From Dialister succinatiphilus YIT 11850 (lineage in GTDB: Bacteria; Bacillota; Negativicutes; Veillonellales; Dialisteraceae), in contig NZ_JH591187.1 in assembly GCF_000242435.1 (NCBI RefSeq), positions 247,672-311,671 on the forward strand: a stretch of 64,000 nucleotides of DNA, given 5' to 3'. The translations under genes and the position numbers were made by a program. The stretch's first letter is position 1. Each line of letters starts with the position of its first letter. Shown here one piece after another: positions 52,891-61,372 of the stretch. The notes beneath the pieces are model-generated. The model was not told where the DNA came from. It did not search any database and worked only from the letters and a program-made list of their open reading frames with translations.

Positions 52891-53009
52891 AGGTAGTCAA
52901 ATATATCGTTAGCATGTCGTATAGATAAATCTACAAGACTTGCTACATTTGTAGGGCACTATTCCTATTTGCAGAATAATTAAGCGGTCTTTTAAATATG
53001 GAGAAAATT

Positions 53010-53732
53010 ATGAATATTGCTATCATTTTTGCCGGTGGTACAGGCACCAGGATGAATACGAAATCAAAGCCAAAGCAGTTTCTAGAAATGCATGGCAAGC
53101 CGGTCTTAATTTATACTCTGGAAAATTTTCAGAATCATCCTCTGATTGACCATATTATTTTGGTCTGTTTAGAAAGCTGGATGGATTATGCTGCAGGGCT
53201 TATGAAGAAATTTGGTATCACGAAGGTATCGAAAATCGTACCCGGTGGGGCAACAGGGCAGGAATCTATTTTTCATGGTATCAAAGAGGCGGAGATTTTA
53301 TATGGTGATGATCATATTGTTCTCATCCATGATGGGGTGCGGCCTTTAATTAATAAAGAAACGATAACAAATTGCATAAAAACTGCCAAGCTGCATGGAA
53401 ATGCCATTACCGTTTCGCCAGCTATTGAGACTATATTCCTGAAAAATGAAGGTGATGATTGCGTAGGAAAGATATTCGACAGGTCTCGCTGTGAAATGGC
53501 CAAGGCGCCACAATGTTTTATTTTAGGAGATATCTATAAGGCACACATGAAGGCCATAGAGGAAGGAAACTGTGATTTCATTGATTCGGCTTCACTGATG
53601 CAGCATTATGGGATGAAGTTGTATACGGTTGACGGACCTTCAGAAAATATAAAGATAACAACACCATCTGATTTTTATATTTTCCGTGCTATCATGGATG
53701 CGAAGGAAAATTTGCAGATTCTTGGGTTATAA
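53010..53732 (+). CDS. IspD/TarI-family cytidylyltransferase
   Basis: A 240-residue nucleotidyltransferase with AGGTGTRMNTKSKPKQFLEM, LIHDGVRPLI and FIDSASLMQ. These fit both IspD (MEP cytidylyltransferase) and TarI (ribitol-5-phosphate cytidylyltransferase). In a locus with two CDP-polyol transferases a TarI-like role, making the CDP-activated polyol, is more likely. ATG 53010 is chosen for GGAG six bases upstream; an ATG at 52998 lacks a site. No TarJ-type reductase is seen beside it. Confidence 0.8.
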   Translation: MNIAIIFAGGTGTRMNTKSKPKQFLEMHGKPVLIYTLENFQNHPLIDHIILVCLESWMDYAAGLMKKFGITKVSKIVPGGATGQESIFHGIKEAEILYGDDHIVLIHDGVRPLINKETITNCIKTAKLHGNAITVSPAIETIFLKNEGDDCVGKIFDRSRCEMAKAPQCFILGDIYKAHMKAIEEGNCDFIDSASLMQHYGMKLYTVDGPSENIKITTPSDFYIFRAIMDAKENLQILGL

Positions 53733-53742
53733 GGAGTTATAT

Positions 53743-54786
53743 ATGGTTACTAATGTATATCAAGAAGATATGGAATATATATCCAGTGCTGAGGGCATTG
53801 ATTGGAAACTTTTAGCGGGAAAGACAATCTTTATAACCGGCGGGACAGGGCTTATTGGATCAACTGTTATCAATGGCCTTCTTTACGCAAATAATAAGTA
53901 TAAACTTAATGTGCGAATCATTGCTCTTGTACGAAACCTCGATAGAGCTAAAGGGCTTTTTCATAATGTCAATGCGGGAACCTCGTTAAGTTTTATTGTT
54001 GGCTCTGTAGAAAGTTTACCGGAAGTTCGAGAAAAGGTGGATTATATCATCCATGGCGCAAGTCCTACTGCCAGTCTCTATTTCGTTCAGCATCCAGTTG
54101 AAACAATCCAGACTGCAGTTAAAGGAACAAAGAACATTTTGGAACTGGCCAAGAAGAACCAGGTGGAAGGTGTTCTTTACCTTTCCAGCATGGAAGTGTA
54201 TGGAGCGCCGTTAACGGATGAACTTATTCTGGAAACACAGGGATGCACACTGGATTCTATGACTGTACGCAGTTGTTATCCTATATCTAAACGGCTATGC
54301 GAAAATCTATGCGCCAGTTACTCCAGCGAATATGGGGTACCAGGGAAAGTAATTCGCTTGGCCCAGACCTTTGGTCCGGGAGTCAGCATGAATGATGGTC
54401 GTGTCTTTGCAGAGTTTGCTAGGGATGCTATGCACAAATCTGATATTGAATTGCAGACAGTTGGCACCAGTAAGAGAATGTATCTCTATACCGCTGATGC
54501 GGTAACTGCAATATTGACAGTCCTTTTATCCGGAAAAAACGGTGAGGCATATAATGCTGCCAATTCGGGAACTTATTGCAGCATTGTAGAAATGGCACAG
54601 CTGGTAGCTCATGAAATTGCTCATGATTCTATTAAGGTGCATGTGCCTACGATAAAGCTCGATGCAGATTCAAAATTCCCCCCCCTCCATCACTTGAATT
54701 TGGATACGAGTAGGATTTACAAGCTGGGGTGGAGGCCAAGTGTTGGTTTAAGAGAAATGTATTTAAGAATGATTGCGACAATGTGA
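53743..54786 (+). CDS. NAD-dependent sugar epimerase/dehydratase
   Basis: A 347-residue extended SDR enzyme: FITGGTGLIGSTV (about residue 27), YLSSMEVYG (about 150) and YPISKRLCE with the catalytic Tyr/Lys (about 185-189). Overall pattern resembles UDP-glucuronate decarboxylases and nucleotide-sugar dehydratases. AAGGAG lies six bases before ATG 53743, ten bases after the cytidylyltransferase stop. It probably makes a sugar for this polysaccharide; the exact reaction cannot be read. A C-tract (about 54677-54685) within the gene is a possible slippage site. Confidence 0.82.
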   Translation: MVTNVYQEDMEYISSAEGIDWKLLAGKTIFITGGTGLIGSTVINGLLYANNKYKLNVRIIALVRNLDRAKGLFHNVNAGTSLSFIVGSVESLPEVREKVDYIIHGASPTASLYFVQHPVETIQTAVKGTKNILELAKKNQVEGVLYLSSMEVYGAPLTDELILETQGCTLDSMTVRSCYPISKRLCENLCASYSSEYGVPGKVIRLAQTFGPGVSMNDGRVFAEFARDAMHKSDIELQTVGTSKRMYLYTADAVTAILTVLLSGKNGEAYNAANSGTYCSIVEMAQLVAHEIAHDSIKVHVPTIKLDADSKFPPLHHLNLDTSRIYKLGWRPSVGLREMYLRMIATM

Positions 54787-55251
54787 TTAACTTTTACCCC
54801 AAATGAGTGTGAGTATGTACAGAAGATTTTGAATATCACGTCGCTTCAAATATTCCCCAATATGCGTGAGTTTTTATGGTATGTGATTTGAGAGCGAGTG
54901 AATATGCAGAAGGAAACTGGCTGTTTCATATGGGCGACTTCTTCCTGATTTGTCTATAATTGAGCAATTAATCATGCTTGTTGTATAGACACAGAAACTA
55001 TGGGCTTGATTCTTTGCGCATATTGGGTTAAATAGAGTAAAAGAATGGGTGGATGGATCCCATTGGCATATATGATAGTTGATATGATAGTTGAATTCTT
55101 TTCGTCTATAAAACATGCAAACATCGATAAACACTGCATAAGAGATACTCTGCCGCTGATGCTCATTAGGGGAGCTTTTAATAGAAGCTATATTCTTTTA
55201 GTGAGTGGAGTCTATGATGCTTTTGTATGAATAGTATCTGGAGGGTGCTGA
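54787..55251. other. 465-base gap with no recognisable gene
   Basis: AT-rich and without an open frame that has a ribosome site and credible composition. GATATGATAGTT-type words are repeated around 55068-55095. It separates the glycan genes from the ATPase+TOPRIM pair, whose promoter should lie near its right end; no consensus boxes stand out. Confidence 0.5.
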
Positions 55252-56358
55252 ATGAGATTAACATATTTCAGTGTGGAAAATTTTAAGAACTTTTCAAAAT
55301 TGTTTTATATTGATTTTTCTAAAGTAAAGGATTATGGTTTTAATACATCTTGTTTGAAAGATAATATAATAAAGAACGCAATTATCTATGGAAAAAATGC
55401 TGTCGGCAAGACTAATTTTGGCTTTGCTTTATTTGATATAACTTATCACTTAGTGGATAAACTCAAGGATCCAAGAGTCTTAATCAATTATCTTAATGCG
55501 GATTCTGAGAAGAAAGAGGCATCTTTTTGTTATAAATTTCAAAATAAAAATGATGTTTTTGTTTATTCATATCGGAAAACAAATGCAGAGCATTTGACTT
55601 ACGAATGTTTATCTGTCAATGGGAAATTAGTGTTCTCTTTTGATTTCCAAGAGGGGAAGGGGGATTTTTCTCATCTGTCAGAATTTGGCCTCAATACATT
55701 GAATTGGAAGTATCGGGATAAAGATATATCCTTAATTCGATATATGGCTAATAATCTAGCTCTTTCATCGGATCATCCCATCATGAAAATCATGAATTTT
55801 GTCAATGGAATGTTGTGGTTCTGCAGCTTTGGAAATGGAAATCAATATGTTGGCTTTTCTTCAAAACTTGAACAGATCCCTGATTTTATAATAAAAGAAG
55901 GATATGTAGCAGAATTTCAGGATTTCTTAAATCAAAATGGTGTGAATGAATCTATAACTAAAGCAGTAAATCCAGATGGTTCATCTAGCTTATATTTCAA
56001 GCATAAAAGACTGATACCGCTAAGTATGGCGTCAAGTGGGACAAACGCATTGATAGCTTTCTTCTATTGGTATAAACACAGCAAGGGGATAAGCTTTCTC
56101 TTTATTGATGAGTTCGATGCTTTTTATCATTATGAATTGGCGGAGAATATAGTGAAGCTGCTTCGTGATAAGATTCCAGTACAGGCTGTCTTGACGTCAC
56201 ATAATACTTCTCTGATGACTAATCGATTTATGCGGCCGGACTGTTACTTTATCTTGACAGCAGATAAAATTGTTTCTTTACCATATGCTACGGATCGTGA
56301 ATTGCGGCAAGGGCACAATCTTGAAAAACTATATATGAATGGTGAGTTTGATGAGTAA
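55252..56358 (+). CDS. AAA_15-type ATPase, AbiLi-like
   Basis: A 368-residue ABC/SMC-like ATPase: FSVENFKNFSKLFYIDFS at the N-terminus, Walker A IYGKNAVGKTNFG (about residue 46), signature-like SMASSGTNALI, Walker B FLFIDEFDAFYH (about 283) and H-loop LTSHNTSL (about 315). Length and motifs fit the ATPase of AbiL/RloA abortive-infection modules. GGAGG lies nine bases upstream of the ATG. It overlaps the TOPRIM gene by eight bases. It is shorter than, and not closely similar to, the ATPase at 28.3 kb. Confidence 0.82.
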   Translation: MRLTYFSVENFKNFSKLFYIDFSKVKDYGFNTSCLKDNIIKNAIIYGKNAVGKTNFGFALFDITYHLVDKLKDPRVLINYLNADSEKKEASFCYKFQNKNDVFVYSYRKTNAEHLTYECLSVNGKLVFSFDFQEGKGDFSHLSEFGLNTLNWKYRDKDISLIRYMANNLALSSDHPIMKIMNFVNGMLWFCSFGNGNQYVGFSSKLEQIPDFIIKEGYVAEFQDFLNQNGVNESITKAVNPDGSSSLYFKHKRLIPLSMASSGTNALIAFFYWYKHSKGISFLFIDEFDAFYHYELAENIVKLLRDKIPVQAVLTSHNTSLMTNRFMRPDCYFILTADKIVSLPYATDRELRQGHNLEKLYMNGEFDE

Positions 56359-57088
56359 AAAAATTCTTGCTATAGTAGAAGGGGAAAAAAAAGAACCAGA
56401 AATTCTGAGAAGAGTCTTTGATATTTCTGGCTTGAAGCAAAGAGAAATTGTGCCCTATAAGACAAATATTTACGATTTATATGACCGATTGTATGGGGAG
56501 TACGGAAATGCGATTGACGAAATAGATATCCAAGAGTTCTTAAGGGAGATTCATCCAGAACCTGAAATGCAATCCATACTGGATGAACATTTTACGGATA
56601 TATTATTAATATTTGATTTTGACCCACAGGATAATCGCTACAGTGCAGATAAGTTGTTGAGACTTTTGAAAATCTTCAAAGAATCTACCCAGATGGGACG
56701 GCTCTATATTAATTATCCGATGGTGGAATCCTTTTATCATTTTTGTTCACTGAAAGATAATAGCTTCCTACAAGCAATGTTCAACTTGAAGGAAATAAGT
56801 TCAGGAAGCATATATAAAGAGAAGGTTAATAAACTTACTTGTATACATCAACTGAGGGATGTCAGTAAAAAAGAATTAGCCTATATGATTAGGTTAATCT
56901 TAAAAAAGGTGAATCTAATCTGTGCGCGGGAGTGTAAGTCTGCAGAACTAGCAGACGACTTGCTGGATGTTGCTGAATGTCAGATAAGCCGGTTGGAAGC
57001 CAATCAGGAAATGTATGTTCTCAATACGTGCATTTTGTATGTTTACGAATATAATCCGAGTATGTTGGATTGGTTGGATCGTAAGTGA
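56351..57088 (+). CDS. TOPRIM-domain partner, AbiLii/RloB-like
   Basis: A 245-residue protein with a TOPRIM core: AIVEGEKKEPEIL (acidic residue near position 9) and ILLIFDFDPQDNRY (DxD, about 95), followed by INYPMVESFYHF, a block common to RloB/AbiLii proteins. It is presumed to be a nuclease held or triggered by the ATPase encoded upstream. ATG 56351 is chosen because it starts the conserved fold; the coupled overlap with the ATPase stop supports it. Confidence 0.8.
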   Translation: MSKKILAIVEGEKKEPEILRRVFDISGLKQREIVPYKTNIYDLYDRLYGEYGNAIDEIDIQEFLREIHPEPEMQSILDEHFTDILLIFDFDPQDNRYSADKLLRLLKIFKESTQMGRLYINYPMVESFYHFCSLKDNSFLQAMFNLKEISSGSIYKEKVNKLTCIHQLRDVSKKELAYMIRLILKKVNLICARECKSAELADDLLDVAECQISRLEANQEMYVLNTCILYVYEYNPSMLDWLDRK

Positions 57089-57367
57089 AAAAGGTAAGGA
57101 TTCCCGAACCTTGATACTATGGAAAAGTAGGACAGCTACCTGTACATCCATGACTTGCTCCTGCTTTTTTATATTCGTTGGGACGGTATATGGTAACACT
57201 GATTGTTTTTCTCTGTAATCTTGTGAAATTATGCCGTAAGTGTCAAGTTTTCCTCGGTAATTCATTTGACTGTCGATAATTACAATCTCCGTGGCTTCGG
57301 TTTTGTCAGTAGTTCTGTATGGCATGGGCCAATGCACCTATTGGAGAAGAGGAAGCAGCATAAGCAC

Positions 57368-57700
57368 CTATGCGGCCTTCCAGACATCCCGGCCTATATC
57401 TTTCGCTTTGTGCTTCTGAGCCGCGCTCAGGCCATCCTGAGCGATTTTACGCTCTGCCTGCGCAGCAGCCTTATGCATGGCCTTATCCATCTTTTTGTAG
57501 TTTGTTCCATTGGCATGGTATAGAAAGGCTTGCGTAAGCGTTTTGTTCTTCCTTGCTGTCAGTACCCAGACCAGGTGCTCCATTCCCTCGCCGGACCAGC
57601 TCCGGCCCTGACGCTTCATGCGGTAGCTGTAGAACCGGTGATTCGTTTCCGCAGTACCCAGATGAATCTCTGTGTGGATGCCGCGCTGGCCCAGATTCGG
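57368..57700 (-). pseudogene. Transposase C-terminal remnant (ISLre2/UPF0236-like)
   Basis: The minus-strand frame reads GIHTEIHLGTAETNHRFYSY, then MKRQGRSWSGEGMEHLVWVL, then KNKTLTQAF. That resembles the C-terminal end of ISLre2 (UPF0236) transposases with their R-x-K-x-x-G-R-S-W-S signature. The preceding ~380 residues of a full transposase are absent, and the frame upstream of about 57700 reads as unrelated sequence. It marks decayed insertion-sequence activity at the edge of the defence region. Confidence 0.6.
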
Positions 57701-57939
57701 GGGATGTAGGGAGCATGTTATCGGTGAGCAAATTTCGCCCCTCATTAACCGCTGGGGAAGAGATTCATTTAGAAATGATTTTCCACAATTTATGTAAGCA
57801 ACAAAAATGCTAACTTGCAATAAATGAATTTAAACATGGTGAATATTGTAACTGAAAACTGATAATATGCTGACGAAGGATACGCGCTCAAGGCGAATAG
57901 CCAGATGCGCGCTTATCATGGCGAATGCAATCAAATGAA

Positions 57940-57976
57940 AAGCAGGCAGTACATGGATAGGATGTACTGCCTGCTT
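57940..57976 (-). terminator. Terminator after the DUF2188 gene
   Basis: Perfect 14-base arms AAGCAGGCAGTACA / TGTACTGCCTGCTT with a 9-base loop. The minus-strand transcript continues TTTTC. It lies seven bases past the stop. Confidence 0.75.
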
Positions 57977-57982
57977 AACTAA

Positions 57983-58207
57983 TTATCCCTTAGGTGGGAA
58001 GGGGTCATTGCCATAGGAGTTCTTCTGACGGATTTTTCCATCTCTGCCATGAATGACAAGTTCACTATGCTGATTACGTGCCAGCTCTCTGCCGATTTCA
58101 ATGGCCTCGCGCTGGGTTTCAGTTCTACGGTAGGCTTTTGAGCTACCGGAAAATTTTACCTGATATCCACCTTGGGAGTGATTCGTGACATGTATATTTT
58201 TGCCCAT
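57983..58207 (-). CDS. DUF2188 family small protein
   Basis: A 74-residue protein with the DUF2188 pattern: NHSQGGYQVKFSGSSKAYR, TQREAIEIGRELA and the C-terminal ELVIHGRDGKIRQKNSYGND followed by PFPPKG. Function of the family is not established. AAAGG precedes the ATG. A 45-residue gene lies 85 bases upstream on the same strand, and the two may be co-transcribed. Confidence 0.88.
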   Translation of the reverse strand: MGKNIHVTNHSQGGYQVKFSGSSKAYRRTETQREAIEIGRELARNQHSELVIHGRDGKIRQKNSYGNDPFPPKG

Positions 58208-58292
58208 GTATGTGATCCTTTCGATAAGAAAATGAGAAAGGGAGAAACCTACAACCTCCCCGCTAATCCTGATAAAAAACTACCGATTGATT

Positions 58293-58430
58293 TCAGTAAT
58301 AAACTTTGATGATGAAGGCCTTGAGACCGTAATCGGCAGCGAAAATAATTTTGCCGCTTTTAGTTCTCATAGATGCACGGTAGATGATACGGCACCGCTT
58401 GTTTCGACGAGTATTTCGTTTGTAAGTCAT
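58293..58430 (-). CDS. Very small basic protein (45 residues)
   Basis: ATG at 58430 is preceded by CCAGGAGGTTTT, a strong ribosome site with about eight bases of spacing. The product begins MTYKRNTRRNKRCRIIYRAS and ends SGKIIFAADYGLKAFIIKVYY (given as two pieces: SGKIIFAADYG and LKAFIIKVYY). The SGKIIxAxxYGxKAF pattern resembles small uncharacterised proteins seen in other bacteria, from memory. It is highly basic in its first half, compatible with nucleic-acid binding. The neighbour downstream is DUF2188. Confidence 0.7.
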   Translation of the reverse strand: MTYKRNTRRNKRCRIIYRASMRTKSGKIIFAADYGLKAFIIKVYY

Positions 58431-58505
58431 AATAAAAACCTCCTGGTTTCAACTCAAAAGCTGCCTACGAATAGACATCGTTAAACAGATAATTCTTGGC
58501 AAAAC

Positions 58506-58534
58506 TTGAAACAGGGGGCTTTGTGTCCTATACT
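58506..58534 (+). promoter_or_regulatory. Promoter of a candidate small RNA
   Basis: TTGAAA (58506-58511) and TATACT (58529-58534) are exactly 17 bases apart, facing rightward into an 80-base stretch with no gene that ends in a terminator. Confidence 0.7.
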
Positions 58535-58540
58535 AACGTT

Positions 58541-58623
58541 GTTAATTGGAGTAAAGGGTAGGTTACACTTGCTCTCTATTTCAAGGGGATCAATGAAGTT
58601 GCAGCTTCATTGATCCTTTTTTA
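58541..58623 (+). ncRNA. Candidate small RNA (~80 nt)
   Basis: The transcript predicted from the 58506-58534 promoter ends at a perfect terminator: 12-base arms GGATCAATGAAG / CTTCATTGATCC (58587-58616), 6-base loop and six T's. There is no coding gene on this strand between promoter and terminator apart from a six-codon frame (ATG at 58593, behind AAGGGG) inside the hairpin. It lies antisense to nothing annotated, between two minus-strand genes. It is unnamed and resembles no RNA family I know. Confidence 0.6.
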
Positions 58624-58647
58624 TTCAGCGGGTGTACCGCGGAATAA

Positions 58648-59031
58648 CTACTTGATGATAATGGGTTCCTTCAAATCAAAGAGGATTACATTATCTTCCT
58701 GATAGAAAGTGCCGGAAATCCGGTAGCCGCCTTTGGATAAATCCCAATCCATTAGCTGGGACAATGTGTTCAGTAGGTCCCTGCTGTTCCAGCGAACGGA
58801 TAAGATGGCATTGTTGCGGTTTGTGTTAAAGAACTTCACCGCGTTTGGCGTTTTCTCATCACATGCTTTCAAAGCCACCATCTTCTCCTGCCGGTCTATC
58901 AGGAAAAGTACATATTCAGGCTTTTGCATCTTTAGTGTGACAGCCTTGTTGAATGTGACTCCGTTTTCTGTGACGGAAAGGTACGGGACACCCTCTTGAA
59001 AATTGAAGGGCTTGAAGTTGGATAGATCCAT
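58648..59031 (-). CDS. Hypothetical protein (127 residues)
   Basis: A 127-residue soluble protein beginning MDLSNFKPFNFQEGVPYLSV and ending in a hydrophobic strand (LFDLKEPIIIK). Alternating strands and a central ALKACDEKTPNAVKFF block suggest a small beta-rich fold. I do not recognise it. ATG 59031 is chosen for GAGGCG about six bases upstream; the frame is open further but with poorer signals. It stands alone between the candidate small RNA and a 510-base gap. Confidence 0.65.
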   Translation of the reverse strand: MDLSNFKPFNFQEGVPYLSVTENGVTFNKAVTLKMQKPEYVLFLIDRQEKMVALKACDEKTPNAVKFFNTNRNNAILSVRWNSRDLLNTLSQLMDWDLSKGGYRISGTFYQEDNVILFDLKEPIIIK

Positions 59032-59544
59032 GATACTCGCCTCGCTTTCTATCTGCAGATAATTGTAGCATTTTAGTAATCGGCTTGCAACTGCACATTG
59101 CACAAAAAAATCTTCGCTTTGTAAAGAAAAATAAAAGCCGATGCTGCAAGCGCATCTGGAAATTATTTATGCCTTGGAGCTAACGAACAAATAAAGTGAA
59201 AGGCTTTGCTCGACTTGTGCAAAAATGAACGCGTGAACTACTTGCTTATGTCATGTGACTAAACTGTTTGTTGGTTAGGCTTTGATTTGTTGGATTTTTA
59301 GAGGTCAGGTGTATTAGCTCAGTCGGAATTGCAGGTTCTGTGAGGGGGGAGAATTGTGTGAATAGGAAAGTCATTAGTAAGAGAAGGGGCAATCTTTAGC
59401 AGCTGTTACTGGCAGATGCCTTCCTTCTGACCCGTTGTGATTGTCACCTTCTGCTGGGACTGGGAGAGGTTGGCAAAACAACAGAGCAGTGACTCATTGT
59501 CAGAGTTCTATACAAATAGAATGTGGTAACATGCTCATCATGGT
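59032..59544. other. Gap of about 510 bases without a convincing gene
   Basis: Should contain the promoter of the 127-residue gene at its left end. Around 59318 the words TTAGCTCAGTCGG resemble a tRNA D-arm, but no acceptor stem or anticodon arm follows, so at most it is a tRNA remnant. Nothing else stands out. Confidence 0.4.
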
Positions 59545-59578
59545 ACAAAAACTCCCCATAGCAAAGGGGAGTTTTTGT
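59545..59578. terminator. Bidirectional terminator
   Basis: ACAAAAACTCCCC / GGGGAGTTTTTGT with an 8-base loop and T-runs readable on both strands. It lies ten bases past the stop of the minus-strand gene at 59588. Confidence 0.8.
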
Positions 59579-59587
59579 AGTGCTCTT

Positions 59588-60580
59588 TTAATTTTCAAAC
59601 CGCTTCAGCCGGTAGGTACATTTCTTCTTCGGTTTGTTTTCACAGGTTACGTAGATGGCATACTCTTTCTGATAAAGCGGATTGACTTCATGGGACATGA
59701 GGTCGGAAATGTTTTCTTTATCGAATTTGACGGTGCTGATGGTGCCGTCTTTTTGCTTAATACGGAAAAAGGATTTTTCCATGCTGAGGGTGGTGATAGT
59801 GCCAGTGAAGCGCCGGATTTGGCTGGCCTGTTGGCGCCGCTCTACGTAGTCCTTGAGGGCTTTAGCGATGGGGGCGGTGTCTTTGTGGAGGATGGTGAAG
59901 GTGCTTCTAGTGGGATGGCGAGTCCAGGTGATGTCCAGGGAAAGGTTGTCTTTGTCCATGTCTTTGTAGAGGGACTGCACTGATTCCAGAATTTCATCAG
60001 TATCATCAGCCAGGCGGTTCATGTCATCCCGATGGCCCAGGGTATACATGATGTCCAGAAGGCGGGTACCGGATTTGTAGAGAATGTTCACTTTTCTTTC
60101 TTCATTGGTTCCGTAGAAGAGTGAGCTTGGGTCATTCAAGGCGCCCAGCTGGACGTTGAAGGAACCGGGGCTCATGGCGAGGAGTTGGATTGGGGAATTA
60201 TAAAATTTCCTTTGCCGTCTGCCGGCCTTGAGAGAGCAGCTATCTATTTTCCTGATGATGTCTTCGCCAATAAGGCGGAGGGTTTCATCCAGGTTTTGGG
60301 TGAAGTGATTGAAGGCGGAAAGGGGCATCATGCCGGAGGGGAGGTCGGGGATGGTGAAATGAAGGTTGATGATTTCCCCTTCCCTGGCGATTTCCTTTTC
60401 CAGGTCGGCGATGAGCTGCTTTTTCTTTTCATAGGCCTGCCGGTTGATGCTGTCAGCTACCTGCATGGTGAAGGTCACTTTCCCTTCCGGTGCATGGTTC
60501 GTGTAGTAGTCCAGCATTTTTTCTTCGATGGAAAGTTCCCGCTTCATTTCACTGAGCTGTTTCAGTTTGTCTTGTATCAT
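59588..60580 (-). CDS. Unrecognised 330-residue protein, partner of the DUF6932-like gene
   Basis: The N-terminal ~100 residues are a Lys/Glu-rich coiled coil (KLKQLSEMKRELSIEEKMLD, then KKKQLIADLEKEIAREGE). A mixed middle domain contains SPGSFNVQLGALND. The C-terminal ~70 residues are a small beta domain (FTGTITTLSMEKSFFRIKQK, then DGTISTVKFDKENISDLM) reminiscent of an OB/SH3-type barrel. I do not recognise the family. Its start lies inside the end of the upstream gene (32-base overlap), so the two are translated together and probably act as a complex. The gene ends at a strong terminator. Confidence 0.75.
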   Translation of the reverse strand: MIQDKLKQLSEMKRELSIEEKMLDYYTNHAPEGKVTFTMQVADSINRQAYEKKKQLIADLEKEIAREGEIINLHFTIPDLPSGMMPLSAFNHFTQNLDETLRLIGEDIIRKIDSCSLKAGRRQRKFYNSPIQLLAMSPGSFNVQLGALNDPSSLFYGTNEERKVNILYKSGTRLLDIMYTLGHRDDMNRLADDTDEILESVQSLYKDMDKDNLSLDITWTRHPTRSTFTILHKDTAPIAKALKDYVERRQQASQIRRFTGTITTLSMEKSFFRIKQKDGTISTVKFDKENISDLMSHEVNPLYQKEYAIYVTCENKPKKKCTYRLKRFEN

Positions 60581-61118
60581 CTTCGATAGTCCCTTCTGCG
60601 TTGCAAATAAAGTAGCCCCGGGGATGGTGGTCTCCGCCGAGACGGAAAAGATTTTCCATCATCTTCTTGAAACATAGGTTAATAAGATAGGAGGGAGAGT
60701 TGGAGTCGTTTTCTTCTAAAAGGAAGTGAATGCTGCATCCCATATTCTGTCGTATGCATTCTGCCATGTGAGTAACGTCGGTTTCAGGATGCATGAATTT
60801 GGCGAGGGCTGCACGGGTATGTTCATCAGCATTGTTAAAGGCATCAGGGGCGATGACAAAACAGATTTCCGTACATTCCGGTTCCGGATTATTGGAAATA
60901 AAGACGCCGCCAACCCAGACCTGAAAGCAGTCAGTGTGGAGGAGGTTTATAAATTTTCTGATAATACCGAGCATGACCCTGAAAAGCTGTGGGCGTGACT
61001 CTGATGGGAACATGCCTTCTACGAAATGCAGGCGGATATGGCATAGGCTGCCCTTGTGGGGGCCGGGCGGCGTGAGGTAGCCGTACTCATCGAAAACGGG
61101 CTGTGCAGGTTCGTCCAT
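60549..61118 (-). CDS. DUF6932-like protein
   Basis: A 189-residue protein whose N-terminus FDEYGYLTPPGPHKGSL followed by VWVGGVFISNNPEPECTEICFVI matches, from memory, the DUF6932 layout (an F-x-E-x-G-x-L-P-P-G-x-H start, then a nucleotidyltransferase-like W-x-x-G-S-F strand). Here the G-S-F serine is replaced by G-V-F and the usual acidic D-I-D is C-T-E-I, so catalysis may be lost or altered. AGAGGAG precedes the ATG. First gene of a two-gene operon with the 330-residue protein. Confidence 0.6.
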   Translation of the reverse strand: MDEPAQPVFDEYGYLTPPGPHKGSLCHIRLHFVEGMFPSESRPQLFRVMLGIIRKFINLLHTDCFQVWVGGVFISNNPEPECTEICFVIAPDAFNNADEHTRAALAKFMHPETDVTHMAECIRQNMGCSIHFLLEENDSNSPSYLINLCFKKMMENLFRLGGDHHPRGYFICNAEGTIEDDTRQTETAQ

Positions 61119-61177
61119 AGAATCTCCTCTTTTCTTCCGGAAACATATGTTATTATTGCCTTTATTTTAACATACGG

Positions 61178-61372
61178 AAAGAGAGATTTGAGGGAAGAGG
61201 TTTGAGATTTGAGATTTGAGGATGTAGAGACAACACAGTAGGAGACATCAGATGGTCAGACGACAAGACTTCAGAGTGACAGTGTGGCTTGTGACGTTTC
61301 ATTTACTTACGGCGGGTAGCATGGTGCTGGGAGATTTCTCGACTTCGCTCGAAATTACAGGGATAAGAGAGA
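61178..61372 (+). repeat. R-type repeat, copy 1
   Basis: Starts with GAGATTTGAGG / GTTTGAGATTTGAGATTTGA units and GTAGAGACAA, then GGAGACATCAGATGGTCAGA. It continues with GTGACAGTGTGGCTTGTGAC, GGTAGCATGGTGCTGGGAGA and the palindromic end TTTCTCGACTTCGCTCGAAA. The next copy begins immediately. Confidence 0.8.

Noticed and set aside
59315-59360. tRNA-like words TTAGCTCAGTCGG
   Set aside because: Only a D-arm-like segment is present; no acceptor stem, anticodon arm or T-arm could be built.
59441-59983. 180-codon plus-strand frame
   Set aside because: It crosses a bidirectional terminator and lies antisense to the better supported 330-residue gene.
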